Part shown: positions 56,533-64,000 of the stretch, in pieces
Layout of the letters: every line of letters starts with the position of its first letter
Position numbering within the stretch: the first letter of the stretch is position 1
Origin: Deltaproteobacteria bacterium
GTDB taxonomy: Bacteria; Myxococcota_A; UBA796; GCA-2862545
NCBI GenBank assembly: GCA_016938035.1
Contig: JAFGVK010000061.1
Coordinates: 1-64,000 of the forward strand
Reading direction: 5' to 3'
DNA length: 64,000 nucleotides
The notes under the pieces: model-generated
Seen by the model: the letters and a program-made list of their open reading frames with translations, nothing else
The model's database searches: none
Told to the model about the DNA's origin: nothing
Made by a program: the position numbers and the translations under genes

Positions 56533-58662
56533 CTACTCGAGCCCCAGCTCCGCCCGGACCCTCCGCCCCGCCTCGGAGCGCTCCAGCAGCCAGAGCATAT
56601 AGCGGCTGTCCACGCTGATACAGCGGTTCACCGCGTCCTGGTACACCCAGTCCGAGGCGATGGACTCCCACACCCCGTCAAAGGCTAGGCCCACCAGCTC
56701 GCCCCTGCCGTTCATCACCGCGGAGCCAGAATTGCCGCCGGTGATGTCCAGATCCGCGAGGAAGTTGACCGGCACGTCCCCCAGGCGCGGGTCGGCGCTG
56801 GGGTGGGAGGGGCCGGTGAGGGCGTCCGCCACCAGATCGGCGGGGATGTCGAACGGGGCGGGGCCCGCCTTGGCCGCCAAGCCCGCCAGGGTGGTCTGAG
56901 GGAGGGCGAGCAGCCCGTTCTCTGGCGCGTAGCCCTGCACGTGGCCCCAGGTGAGGCGGAGCGAGCTGTTGGCGTCCTGGTAGAAGGGTCGGCCCTGCTC
57001 GGTGGCCCAGGCGCGGCGGATCGCGTACCACGCGGGCACCAGGCGGAGGGCCGCACCCTCGCGGGCCTTGGCGGTGGCGCGCTCCTCGCCCAGGAAGCTC
57101 TCCAGGGCAGCCGCGAGGCGGAGCCACGGGTCCTGGGAGGCGGTGAGTGTGGCGAGCTCCGCGTCGAGCAGCCCCAGGCGGTAGCCCTCGTCGAGCAGGG
57201 CCGGATCGGTGTAGAGCCGCTCCAGGGCCGGCTCCACCCCGCCCCACTCAGCGAGCAGGGCGTCGAGCGCCGCGATCTGCTGGTCCGCGGGGAGCTGCTG
57301 GTAGCGGCCGAGGAAGTAGGCGAGCAGCTCGCGCTCGGAGGGCAGGTGGTGGGATCGCTCGAAGCGCTTGAGCCCCGCCTCCAGCCGCTCGCGGTCGCGC
57401 TGCTGGTAGCCCTTGTCCCGCTCCATGTCGGGCTTGCTCGCCTCCTGGGCGTTGCGGAGGGCGGTGTGGGCAGCGGAGAGCAGGTCGGAGCTCCACACCA
57501 TGTAGGACGGGACCCTGCCCCTGCCCTGGAGGGCGAGGCCCTCGGCGACGAGGGCGTCGTAGGCGGCTAGATCGGCGCCCCAGCGCGCCTGGCGGGACCG
57601 GTCGGCCGCCACCCAGGCGCGCATCGCCTGCTCGTCCGCCTCCTTGCGGGCCAGGGCGTCGCTCGCCCCGAAGGCCTCCAGCTCGCCCCGGTACAGCTTC
57701 AGGCCGTTCTCCACCCCGTTGATCGAAGCGCCGAGGCGGGCCGCTGCCTCGGCGTCGCGGTCGGCGTGGTGGTGCAGGATCTCGTCCACGCCCGCCATCA
57801 GCTCCGCCTTGGTGGCGAGCCCCTCCTCCACCTCCCAGCGCAAGCGTGCGGCGGTCTGCTGCCGGTTGGTGTGGCCCGGGTAGCCCGCGATCATCGCGAA
57901 ATCGCCGGGGCTCACCCCCGCGGGCTGCACCGGGAGCACGTGGGCCGGGTGGTAGGGGACGTTCTCCTCCGCGAAGGGCGCGGAGCTGCCGTCTGGGGCG
58001 ACGTAGGCCCGCAGGAAGGCGAAGTCCGCCCCCTGTCGGGGCCACATCCAGTTGTCCACGTCACCGCCGAATTGCCCCACCGCGTAGGGCTCGGCGTAGA
58101 CCATCCGCACGTCCTTCAGCTCCAGGGCGTCCACCAGGCGGAAGCTGCCGCCGCCGTCGTAGCGGTCGACGTGGCAGCGGCGGTTGGGCCGGGCCGCCTC
58201 GCAGGCCGCCACCAGCGCCTTCTCGTTGCGGTCGACCAGCTCGCGGCGCTGCGCGTCGGTGGTGCGGCGCTTGATCCCCTGGAGGGCCTCCTCGGTCACG
58301 TCGGTGATGGACTCCACCACCCACACCTTGCCGGTGGGGCCCACCCACAGCTCGTCCTGCCTGGTCGGGGCGCGGTAGCCGTCCCGGTAGCGGTTCTCTT
58401 CCCCCGAGGAGAGGTACTCCAGCATCCCCCCCACGCAGTGGTGGTTGGTGACCATCAGCCCGTCCCCGCTCACGAAGGAGGCGGAGCAGTAGCCCAGTGA
58501 GACGATGGCGCCGAGGGGATCGGCGAGGGGGTCCGCGAGCCTGGCGGGATCCACCTCAAGGCCCTGCTCCGCGAGGGCTGGGGCCAGCTCGGGGAGCTGC
58601 TCGGGGAGCCACATGCCCTCAGTGGCGTGGGCGCAGAGGGGGAGGAGGAGGGGGAGGATCAT
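56533..58662 (-). CDS. S46 family dipeptidyl-peptidase (DPP7/DPP11-like)
   Basis: The 709-residue exported serine peptidase has a signal peptide (MILPLLLPLCAHA). It keeps the family marks: EGMWLPEQLPEL, SLGYCSASFVSGDGLMVTNH with catalytic His in NHHC (74-76), GQFGGDVDNWMWPRQGADFA, a long helical insert, and the catalytic Ser645 in DITGGNSGSAVMNGRGELVG. The residue 18 after Ser is Gly663 (LAFDGVW). In known enzymes Gly there goes with hydrophobic P1 preference (DPP7-like), whereas Arg gives acidic P1 (DPP11); this is from memory of the family. It would release dipeptides in the periplasm. The ATG at 58662 was chosen with GGAG upstream. Confidence 0.92.
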   Translation of the reverse strand: MILPLLLPLCAHATEGMWLPEQLPELAPALAEQGLEVDPARLADPLADPLGAIVSLGYCSASFVSGDGLMVTNHHCVGGMLEYLSSGEENRYRDGYRAPTRQDELWVGPTGKVWVVESITDVTEEALQGIKRRTTDAQRRELVDRNEKALVAACEAARPNRRCHVDRYDGGGSFRLVDALELKDVRMVYAEPYAVGQFGGDVDNWMWPRQGADFAFLRAYVAPDGSSAPFAEENVPYHPAHVLPVQPAGVSPGDFAMIAGYPGHTNRQQTAARLRWEVEEGLATKAELMAGVDEILHHHADRDAEAAARLGASINGVENGLKLYRGELEAFGASDALARKEADEQAMRAWVAADRSRQARWGADLAAYDALVAEGLALQGRGRVPSYMVWSSDLLSAAHTALRNAQEASKPDMERDKGYQQRDRERLEAGLKRFERSHHLPSERELLAYFLGRYQQLPADQQIAALDALLAEWGGVEPALERLYTDPALLDEGYRLGLLDAELATLTASQDPWLRLAAALESFLGEERATAKAREGAALRLVPAWYAIRRAWATEQGRPFYQDANSSLRLTWGHVQGYAPENGLLALPQTTLAGLAAKAGPAPFDIPADLVADALTGPSHPSADPRLGDVPVNFLADLDITGGNSGSAVMNGRGELVGLAFDGVWESIASDWVYQDAVNRCISVDSRYMLWLLERSEAGRRVRAELGLE

Positions 58663-58742
58663 CGGCGCTCCATTGCAGGAAGCAGCAGGTAATTGGAGGA
58701 AGGGAGCGGGGCCAGCGGCGCAGGCCTGCCCTCCCTCGGACA

Positions 58743-58838
58743 GGCACCGACTCGCTGACCTCTGGTCGCGTGTCTTCGTCGGTGCGCTCGTTGCGCACCA
58801 GGTACGCTCACTCCGAGGGGAGCGGAGGTCACCCGCCG
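58743..58838 (+). repeat. Intergenic repeat, partial copy B1
   Basis: It matches the first ~96 bases of the ~210-bp repeat (GGCACCG, CGCTGACCTCT, TCGCGTGTCTT, GGAGCGGAGGTCACCCGCCGG) and is fused head-to-tail to the full copy B2. It lies 81 bases upstream of the S46 peptidase start, pointing away from it. The other half is missing. Confidence 0.65.
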
Positions 58839-59048
58839 GGGCACCGATAGGCCGGCCACCCGACGCGCGTCCTTGTTCCTGCGTTCTTCGCAGGCGTTCG
58901 TGCGCCTCCTCCCCAGGGAACGGTGACCACACGGCGATATGCCTGGCGACTCGGCGCCCATTTGCACTCTGGACGCTCCTGCGAGCAGCGTCTCCAGTTT
59001 GTTTCGGTGGAATATTGAGGCGTGTGCGGTGAGACCCACTTGACCCGG
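58839..59048 (+). repeat. ~210-bp intergenic repeat, copy B2
   Basis: This full-length copy aligns with copies A and C: GGCACCG, CGACGCGCGTCCTTGTTCCT, AGGGAACGGTGACCACACGG, CTCTGGACGCTCCTGCGAGC, and GTGAGACCCAC near the end. It lies between the S46 peptidase and the 5'-truncated MYXO-CTERM gene. No coding potential is evident, and in-frame readings differ among copies. Confidence 0.75.
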
Positions 59049-59249
59049 AGCGTCACCCCCTTGTCGTTCACTGCCGGTTGGATGCAGTGGCTTGGAACGC
59101 CCACGGGTGGTGGAGCGCTGAGGTCCAGGCAGGACCTCCAGCCTCGCCCCCCAACCACCCCCATTGGGCACTGGTCACCGGAGAATACAGTCTGGGTGAC
59201 CTGACAACGCGGTCGTGTGAGTAGAGGACGAGGAGGGATGGTAGGGCAC

Positions 59250-60245
59250 CGGCTGGTTCGCCCTGCACACCGACCTGATCATCGGGGCGGACTTCCACTA
59301 CGACATCTGGGGCTACACCGGCACCTCGACCATCTGGGACGAGGAGCTGATCATGGCGGAGGACGTCTCCTTCGACCCCTTCCTCCTCGCCGGCAACGCG
59401 CTGCGCACCGTGGCGGTGGCGACCCGCCAGGAGGACTACCCCCCCCCATCAGCTACAGCTACGCGATCATGGCGGGGGTCGAGGTGGTGTTCCAGATGAC
59501 CTGGTTCCCCCAGGCCCGCGCCTCGCTCACCGGCAAGCGCATCGAGACCGGCGGGGCGCTCATCACCCAGGAGAACGCGGACATCCTCCTCGAGGTGCCC
59601 GAGGAGAACCCGGGCCTGCTGGAGCTGTCGTCGATCTACTACGCTGACATCGAGGCGGCGCTCGACCTGGTGCTCCGCCCGGCCCTCACCTTCCGGGTGG
59701 TGAGCGTCGCCGAGTATGAGCTGCTCGCCTTCGAGATCCCCATCGAGCTGGCCTCGGTGGCTGAGGAGCGCGCCTTCGCCCCGGTGGAGTACGAGCACCC
59801 GCTGCCCTCCCTGGAGAACATCATCGCCTCGCACGACTTCGGCGAGGTGGATGTGGGCAACCTCTCCAACGCCTTCGTGGATTTCTCGAACATCGGGTAC
59901 ATGGACCTCGAGGGCTGGGTGAGCATCGAGGGCTCCGACGCCTTCACGGTCTACCCGGAGTACGTGCACGCGACCCAGGGGAACATCGACGGGGTGGTGG
60001 TGACCTACGAGCCCACCGGCGCCGAGGTCGAGAGCGCGATGCTGGTGGTCGAGAGCAACGACTCCATGCGCCCCCTCATCGAGATCCCCCTCACCGGCGA
60101 GGGCTTCTACGACGACTCCTGCTACACCGAGGGCGAGCAGGAGGCGACCCTGTCGACCTGTGGCTGCTCCGCCGGGGGCGGGCTCTCTGGCCTGAGCTGG
60201 GTGCTCCTCGGCGGGCTCGGGGCGCTCATCCGCCGCCGCCGCTAG
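59250..60245 (+). pseudogene. 5'-truncated, frameshifted MYXO-CTERM surface protein
   Basis: From about 59250 one frame reads HTDLIIGADFHYDIWGYTGT and on to ATRQEDYPPP. At a run of nine C (59439-59447) the reading must shift to continue ISYSYAIMAGVEVVFQMTWF. The rest is intact to a beta-rich repeat-like region (VSIEGSDAFTVYPEYVH) and the MYXO-CTERM end STCGCSAGGGLSGL, a hydrophobic stretch, then RRRR. Upstream, the first frame meets a TAG at once, so no start exists. It is therefore missing its 5' part and is broken once, or the C-run is a sequencing error. The intact protein was probably surface-attached. Confidence 0.75.
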
Positions 60246-60263
60246 GCTGTCGACAGGCTGACG

Positions 60264-60293
60264 GACCCGCTGTCAGGGGGCTGACGGCGGGTC
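60264..60293. terminator. Bidirectional hairpin between convergent genes
   Basis: GACCCGC pairs with GCGGGTC, and an inner GTCAG pairs with CTGAC around a GGGGG loop, giving a long, nearly perfect stem. It is 19 bases past the MYXO-CTERM pseudogene and before the 3' end of the large lipoprotein gene. Only two T follow on the plus strand. Confidence 0.55.
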
Positions 60294-60349
60294 TTGTCGC
60301 GTCCGGGGGAGCTGTCGGGCTGGGGGGGGGACGCGTCCGAGTCCGTGCC

Positions 60350-63313
60350 TCAGGGACACACCCAGACGGTCTCTCCGCTTCTGTACTCCTTCTCCATGTG
60401 GCCGCCCAGGCCGTCTTCCACGTGCCACCGGTGGGTGCCGCTCCAGGTGTATTCGTGGCCGTCCTCTGAGATGAGGCCCGCGGTGTCCTCGCTTGCGTAG
60501 TCGTAGTGGTAGTCGATGAATTCGCGGCTCAGGAGCCCGTTGGGGTACAGGGTGGTGGCGGTGTCGTAGTCGGCCCCGTTGAAGTGGTCGTAGTGGTCGG
60601 CCCCGTCTGCGTAGCGGGTGAGTTCGTCGGTGTAGTTGAGGCTCTCGCCATAGATCTGGAGCTCGGGGAGGGAGGGGAGGATCCTGGCCCAGCCGCTGGC
60701 CTCGCGCCCGGAGCGGATGATGTGCTCCTCGTGTGGCGCCCACTCCCAGAGTCCGGGTCCGAGGTCGGGGTCGAGGACCGGGAAGGTGACGTCCATGCCC
60801 TGTGCAGGGATGAGGAGTCGGACCTCGAGCTGCCGCTCCTCCTCGTCGTACCAGGTCTGCCAGGAGAGGTCCTCGGTCAGGAGCTCGCGCTCTGAGAGGG
60901 TGCCCTCAGGGCGCCAGCGGGAGACCTCGGTGCGATCGCCGTCCCAGGACCACCCGACCCAGCTGGTGCGCTCCTCGGCGGGCTGCTCGCCGGAGTGCCA
61001 CGCGGTGGTGCGGTAGATCGCCAGTCCGGAGGCGTGCGAGATGTAGTCATAGGTGAGCTCGCGTCCCTGTGTGTCGTAGGACCAGATCTCCTCCGCGTCG
61101 AGGGTGCCGTCCTCACCCGTGTCCTGTGCATAGGTGAGGGGACGGCCCGCGGTGTCCCAGGTGTACCAGGGGATGTCCCACTTCCTGTTGTAGCTCCAGT
61201 ATCGTCTCCGGGTTTCTTCGACTTTTTCGCCCTCGGCGCTGTAGCCGTAGCGCACCTCCCAGACGTCTGGGGAGTGGTACGCATCGAGGTGGTTGGCGTG
61301 CTCGACGTGGATCAGCTGATCGAGGGCGTCATAGGTCTCGACATGGCGGTAGTCGGGCTCCTGCAGGCAGGACCAGGTGAGCCCGTCCTCTGACCAGGCA
61401 CAGACGATGTGCTCGTCGAGGTTGTCCATGACCCCGTCGCCGTCGGTGTCCTCCTCGACCGAGAGGAGGACGTCCTCCTCGAGCCAGCGGGTGATGCGGT
61501 CGGGGCTGCCGTCGCCGTCGGTGTCCTCGTCCTCCTGGATGAGGTCGCCCTGCTCGTCGTAGGTCCAGGTGATGATCTGGTCTGGGACCCCGTCGCCGTC
61601 GGTGTCCTCCTCGAGGCGGAGCTCCTGGTCGTTCGGGTCTGTCCAGGTGGTGGCGTGGCTGTCGACCGTGCCGTCGCTGTCGAGGTCATAGGCGGTGTGC
61701 TCGACACAGACGCTGTCGTCGCAGTCCCAGGAGGTGTGCTCCTCGGGGTGCCCGTCGGCGCCGCGGTCGAGGGTCCGGGTGAGGAGCTCGCCCTCGGGCC
61801 CGTAGGTCCACTCGGAGCGCTCGTCCGGGGTTCCATCGGCGTCGTAGTCCGCTTCGTGGGCGTCGCTGATCTTGGTGTCGTTGGCGTCGTAGTTCCAGGT
61901 ATGCTGCCAGTCGATCGTGCCGTCGACATGGTCGTCGTAGTCCATGCGGATGCGCCTGCAGTTGCTGTTGTACTCCACCTGGTACTGGTAGTCCGGGGTG
62001 GTCCAGTCGTGGCGCAGCCAGGTCACGGGTCCACCGTAGAGGGCGTCGTCAGGGGTGCTGCAGTCGGGCCTGTCGTGGTGGTGCTCCTCGGTCCAGAGGG
62101 TGCCGTCGATGTAGTGGCGCTTCGACTCCTGCTCCTGAACGGCGGCGAGTGAGGCGGGTGAGGGCTCGCTGTCGTCGCAGTCGTTGGCGATGAGGACCAT
62201 GGCGGGCCCCGGGGGGCCGCAGCTTTGGACGGGAGCAGCGTGGTAGTCCCCGGCTCCGTCGCCGTCGAGGTCGGGGTACCACCACAGGTGCGGTGTCCCG
62301 TCGGTGGTGTCGCCGTCGCAGTCGCGGTCGAAGCCGTCGCAGTTCTCGGTGGCGCCGGGGTGGATGTGGGGGTCGAGGGGGTCGCAGTCGCCGCTGTCAG
62401 GGGCCCAGAAGTCCACGGGCTGGGGGCAGCCCACGATGGTGGTGTCGTCGACCCCGTAGCCGTCGAGGTCGACATCGAGGTACCAGGTGACGTCGTCGGG
62501 GCTGCCGCTGCAGTCCCGGTCGATGGCGTCACAGAGTTCGCGCGCGCCGGGGTGGACGGTGGGATGCCTGTCGTCGCAGTCTCCGGAGACGGAGACGAAG
62601 CCGGTCCACCACAGGCAGTCGAGGACGGTGACACCGCTCTGATCGCCGTAGCCGTCGCGATCGAGATCGGGAAACTGCTCTACCGGCCCCTCCCCGAGGC
62701 CGTCATCGACGAGGCCGTTGCAGTCGTTGTCCTTGTCGTCGCAGCGCTCTGTGGCGGCAGGGTTGCTGTACCAGTCGCGGTCGTCGCAGTCGCCACCGCG
62801 CAGCACATGGCGGCGGAGCAGACAGGTGTGCTCTATGGTCGCGTCCGTATCGCCGAAGCTGTCGCCGTCGTGGTCGAGGTATTGGAGAAAGGGAATGCTG
62901 TCGATCGGTTCGTCGGTGATGCCGTCGCAGTCGTTGTCGATGAGATCACAGGACTCTGTGGCGTCAGGGTGTCGCTCGGGGTCCTCGTCGTCGCAGTCCC
63001 CTCCCGCGATGGCGTAGCCGGGAGGGAGACAGGTGTGCTGACGGGCGCCGGTTTCCTGGCCGAAGCCATCCCCGTCCAGGTCGGGATAGATGTCGAGCAG
63101 ATCGTCTCCGAGGCCGTCGTCGATGAGTCCGTCGTCGTCGTCGTCGAGGAGGTCGCAGTCCGTCTCGGGGGTGTCCGAATCGAGGCTGGTGTCCTGGGGG
63201 GGAGAGGTGTCCTGAGGGGGAGCGGTGTCCCAGGGCCTTGCCTTGTCGCCGCAGCCCGCGAGGAGCCCCAGTGCTGCGACGAGTGCCCAGTGGGAGAGGT
63301 GGAGGGGCGTCAT
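60350..63313 (-). CDS. Large lipoprotein with MopE-type metal-binding repeats and YD-like repeats
   Basis: The 987-residue lipoprotein has its lipidated Cys21 in LGLLAGC. A short Thr/Pro/Asp-rich linker follows. Residues about 50-385 hold six MopE-type units, each like DLDGDGFGQ...GGDCDDEDPERHPDATE and CDLIDNDCDGITDE, which are thought to bind calcium or copper through Asp and Cys. The rest (400-985) resembles YD/RHS repeats: YDEQGDLIQE, YDALDQLIHVEHAN and WTYGPEGELLTRTLDRGADG, mixed with DTDGDGVPD thrombospondin-type calcium motifs. It is probably a surface-exposed, calcium-stabilised adhesin or scaffold. Its ATG lies within the stop of the broken upstream gene. Confidence 0.85.
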   Translation of the reverse strand: MTPLHLSHWALVAALGLLAGCGDKARPWDTAPPQDTSPPQDTSLDSDTPETDCDLLDDDDDGLIDDGLGDDLLDIYPDLDGDGFGQETGARQHTCLPPGYAIAGGDCDDEDPERHPDATESCDLIDNDCDGITDEPIDSIPFLQYLDHDGDSFGDTDATIEHTCLLRRHVLRGGDCDDRDWYSNPAATERCDDKDNDCNGLVDDGLGEGPVEQFPDLDRDGYGDQSGVTVLDCLWWTGFVSVSGDCDDRHPTVHPGARELCDAIDRDCSGSPDDVTWYLDVDLDGYGVDDTTIVGCPQPVDFWAPDSGDCDPLDPHIHPGATENCDGFDRDCDGDTTDGTPHLWWYPDLDGDGAGDYHAAPVQSCGPPGPAMVLIANDCDDSEPSPASLAAVQEQESKRHYIDGTLWTEEHHHDRPDCSTPDDALYGGPVTWLRHDWTTPDYQYQVEYNSNCRRIRMDYDDHVDGTIDWQHTWNYDANDTKISDAHEADYDADGTPDERSEWTYGPEGELLTRTLDRGADGHPEEHTSWDCDDSVCVEHTAYDLDSDGTVDSHATTWTDPNDQELRLEEDTDGDGVPDQIITWTYDEQGDLIQEDEDTDGDGSPDRITRWLEEDVLLSVEEDTDGDGVMDNLDEHIVCAWSEDGLTWSCLQEPDYRHVETYDALDQLIHVEHANHLDAYHSPDVWEVRYGYSAEGEKVEETRRRYWSYNRKWDIPWYTWDTAGRPLTYAQDTGEDGTLDAEEIWSYDTQGRELTYDYISHASGLAIYRTTAWHSGEQPAEERTSWVGWSWDGDRTEVSRWRPEGTLSERELLTEDLSWQTWYDEEERQLEVRLLIPAQGMDVTFPVLDPDLGPGLWEWAPHEEHIIRSGREASGWARILPSLPELQIYGESLNYTDELTRYADGADHYDHFNGADYDTATTLYPNGLLSREFIDYHYDYASEDTAGLISEDGHEYTWSGTHRWHVEDGLGGHMEKEYRSGETVWVCP

Positions 63314-63681
63314 GGGATGCGCTCCAGGAAGTCGGTGTCGTCACAGTAGCGCCACTGCGACGCACTGTTCCGCTCGTCGACGTCGGAGGGGAAGAGCGGG
63401 TAGCCGTCCTCGTCATAGCCGAGGTTCGGGAGTTCTTGATAGAGCATCACGCCGTCGATGATGACCCCCGGTGGATCGGCCACATCGAGTCGGATGCTGA
63501 TCGCTGACTCCTGGGCACTCAGGGTGAACGGAAGCTCAATAACGGTGAATTCCTCATTGGGGCGCCGTCTCTGTCTGCGCCCGTGCCCGTGCCCGTGCCC
63601 GTGCCCGTGCCCGTGCCCGAGTCCGTGCCCGAGTCCGTGCCCGAGTCCGAGTCCGAGTCCGTGTCCGTGTCCGTGCCCGCG
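63310..63681 (-). pseudogene. Broken gene with Gly/His or Thr/Asp hexanucleotide tract
   Basis: The last ~80 codons are gene-like (EEFTVIELPFTLSAQESAIS, GVIIDGVMLYQELPNLGYDE, SQWRYCDDTDFLERIP) and end in TGA overlapping the next ATG. Upstream in this frame the repeat tract reads Gly-His/Gly-Leu and meets a stop at 63682-63684 with no start. In another frame the same tract reads (Thr-Asp)n, as in the lipoprotein linkers, so the original gene was probably a TD-linker protein now split by a frameshift. Confidence 0.6.
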
Positions 63682-63685
63682 TCAG
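63576..63685 (-). repeat. Hexanucleotide repeat tract (GGGCAC/GGACTC units)
   Basis: About 17 units of six bases (plus-strand GTGCCC, GAGTCC, GTGTCC) lie inside the broken gene. In one frame they encode Thr-Asp/Ser-Asp/Thr-Gly and in another Gly-His/Gly-Leu. It is not a CRISPR array. Confidence 0.85.
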
Positions 63686-63717
63686 CCAGGAACCTCGGCC
63701 ACCAGGAACCGTTCGAT

Positions 63718-64000
63718 CTAAGGAGATGAGCCTACCTCCGGTCCGACGACGACGAAGCGCAGTCGCTTGTCTCCGACCCTCAACTGGCGCCGCGTGACTT
63801 CTGCACAGGCGTCTCGCAGGCGCTGGGTGTTCGCTGGGCTCCTGGGGTTGGCCTGGAGCTCATAGGTGCGCTCCTGCCGAGTCTCGCGGATGGTCACGGG
63901 AGTGGCGACGAAGAGCTCGATGAAGGTGCGGGGCTCCATGCGCAGGTTGCCGAAGTACTCTTTCAGAACGAACTCGAGGAGCATCAGCACGGTGAGCTTG
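63718..64000 (-). CDS. Partial unknown protein (C-terminal 93 residues)
   Basis: The frame is open to the right edge and ends in TAG at 63718-63720. Visible residues include LLEFVLKEYFGNLRMEPRTF, IELFVATPVTIRETRQERTY and LRVGDKRLRFVVVGPEVGSS. Gene-like third-position GC supports a real gene, with an internal ATG at 63990 probably not the start. The alternating beta-rich end is not recognised. Confidence 0.7.
   Translation of the reverse strand, partial: KLTVLMLLEFVLKEYFGNLRMEPRTFIELFVATPVTIRETRQERTYELQANPRSPANTQRLRDACAEVTRRQLRVGDKRLRFVVVGPEVGSSP

Overview
This window is about 70% GC. It most likely comes from the chromosome of a member of the Myxococcota. Two proteins end in MYXO-CTERM-like tails (Cys-Gly-Cys, a hydrophobic stretch, then an Arg cluster). 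A large lipoprotein carries MopE-type Asp/Cys metal-binding repeats, and there are many exported lipoproteins with Thr-Asp or Ala/Pro linkers. The mevalonate operon, a caspase-like protease and a neutral ceramidase fit the same group. GTG and TTG starts are frequent, and gene junctions are often 4-bp start/stop overlaps. No tRNA, rRNA, CRISPR array, phage or transposase gene was seen.

Layout. 0-7.6 kb: a minus-strand operon runs from a long-chain acyl-CoA ligase through a complete mevalonate pathway (HMG-CoA reductase, mevalonate kinase, diphosphomevalonate decarboxylase, phosphomevalonate kinase, type 2 IPP isomerase) to a small thioredoxin-fold protein. 7.8-12.7 kb: a peptide-binding lipoprotein is divergent from a sugar-type periplasmic binding protein that is translationally coupled to a hybrid histidine kinase. 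12.7-18.7 kb: information-processing genes prmC-prfA, rpmE, a strongly divergent rho, acyP and ligA. 18.8-24.9 kb: TPR protein, sulfatase-fold/TPR lipoprotein with a decayed duplicate of its 3' end, a TD-repeat lipoprotein, an OmpA-family protein and a double parvulin lipoprotein. 25.2-29.7 kb: a GH1 glycosidase lipoprotein and an M16 peptidase. 29.9-36.4 kb: a Cys-cluster/pentapeptide protein, DUF488, a formylglycine sulfatase, a double rhodanese lipoprotein, and a gene-poor stretch with a degraded Nudix protein. 36.4-42.7 kb: HDAC-like hydrolase, flippase-like membrane protein, PfkB kinase, polytopic membrane protein and FadH-type reductase. 42.8-51 kb: a four-gene plus-strand operon encodes an exported caspase with a C-terminal beta-rich domain, a neutral ceramidase, a beta-propeller-like lipoprotein, and a pseudokinase-NTPase-TPR giant protein. 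51-64 kb: histidine phosphatase, an Ala/Pro-rich protein, a methyltransferase-like membrane protein, a HEAT protein, an S46 peptidase, a truncated MYXO-CTERM gene, the MopE/YD lipoprotein and broken or partial genes at the edge.

The points most worth following are: (1) a previously unnamed ~210-bp intergenic repeat present in three full copies and one partial copy, one copy flanked by a 10-bp direct repeat; (2) a Rho at the usual rpmE/prfA locus that keeps its RNA-binding domain but has lost key motor residues; (3) the caspase/ceramidase/lipoprotein/pseudokinase operon; (4) the binding-protein/hybrid-kinase pair; and (5) many exported proteins whose very short signal peptides have no positively charged n-region.
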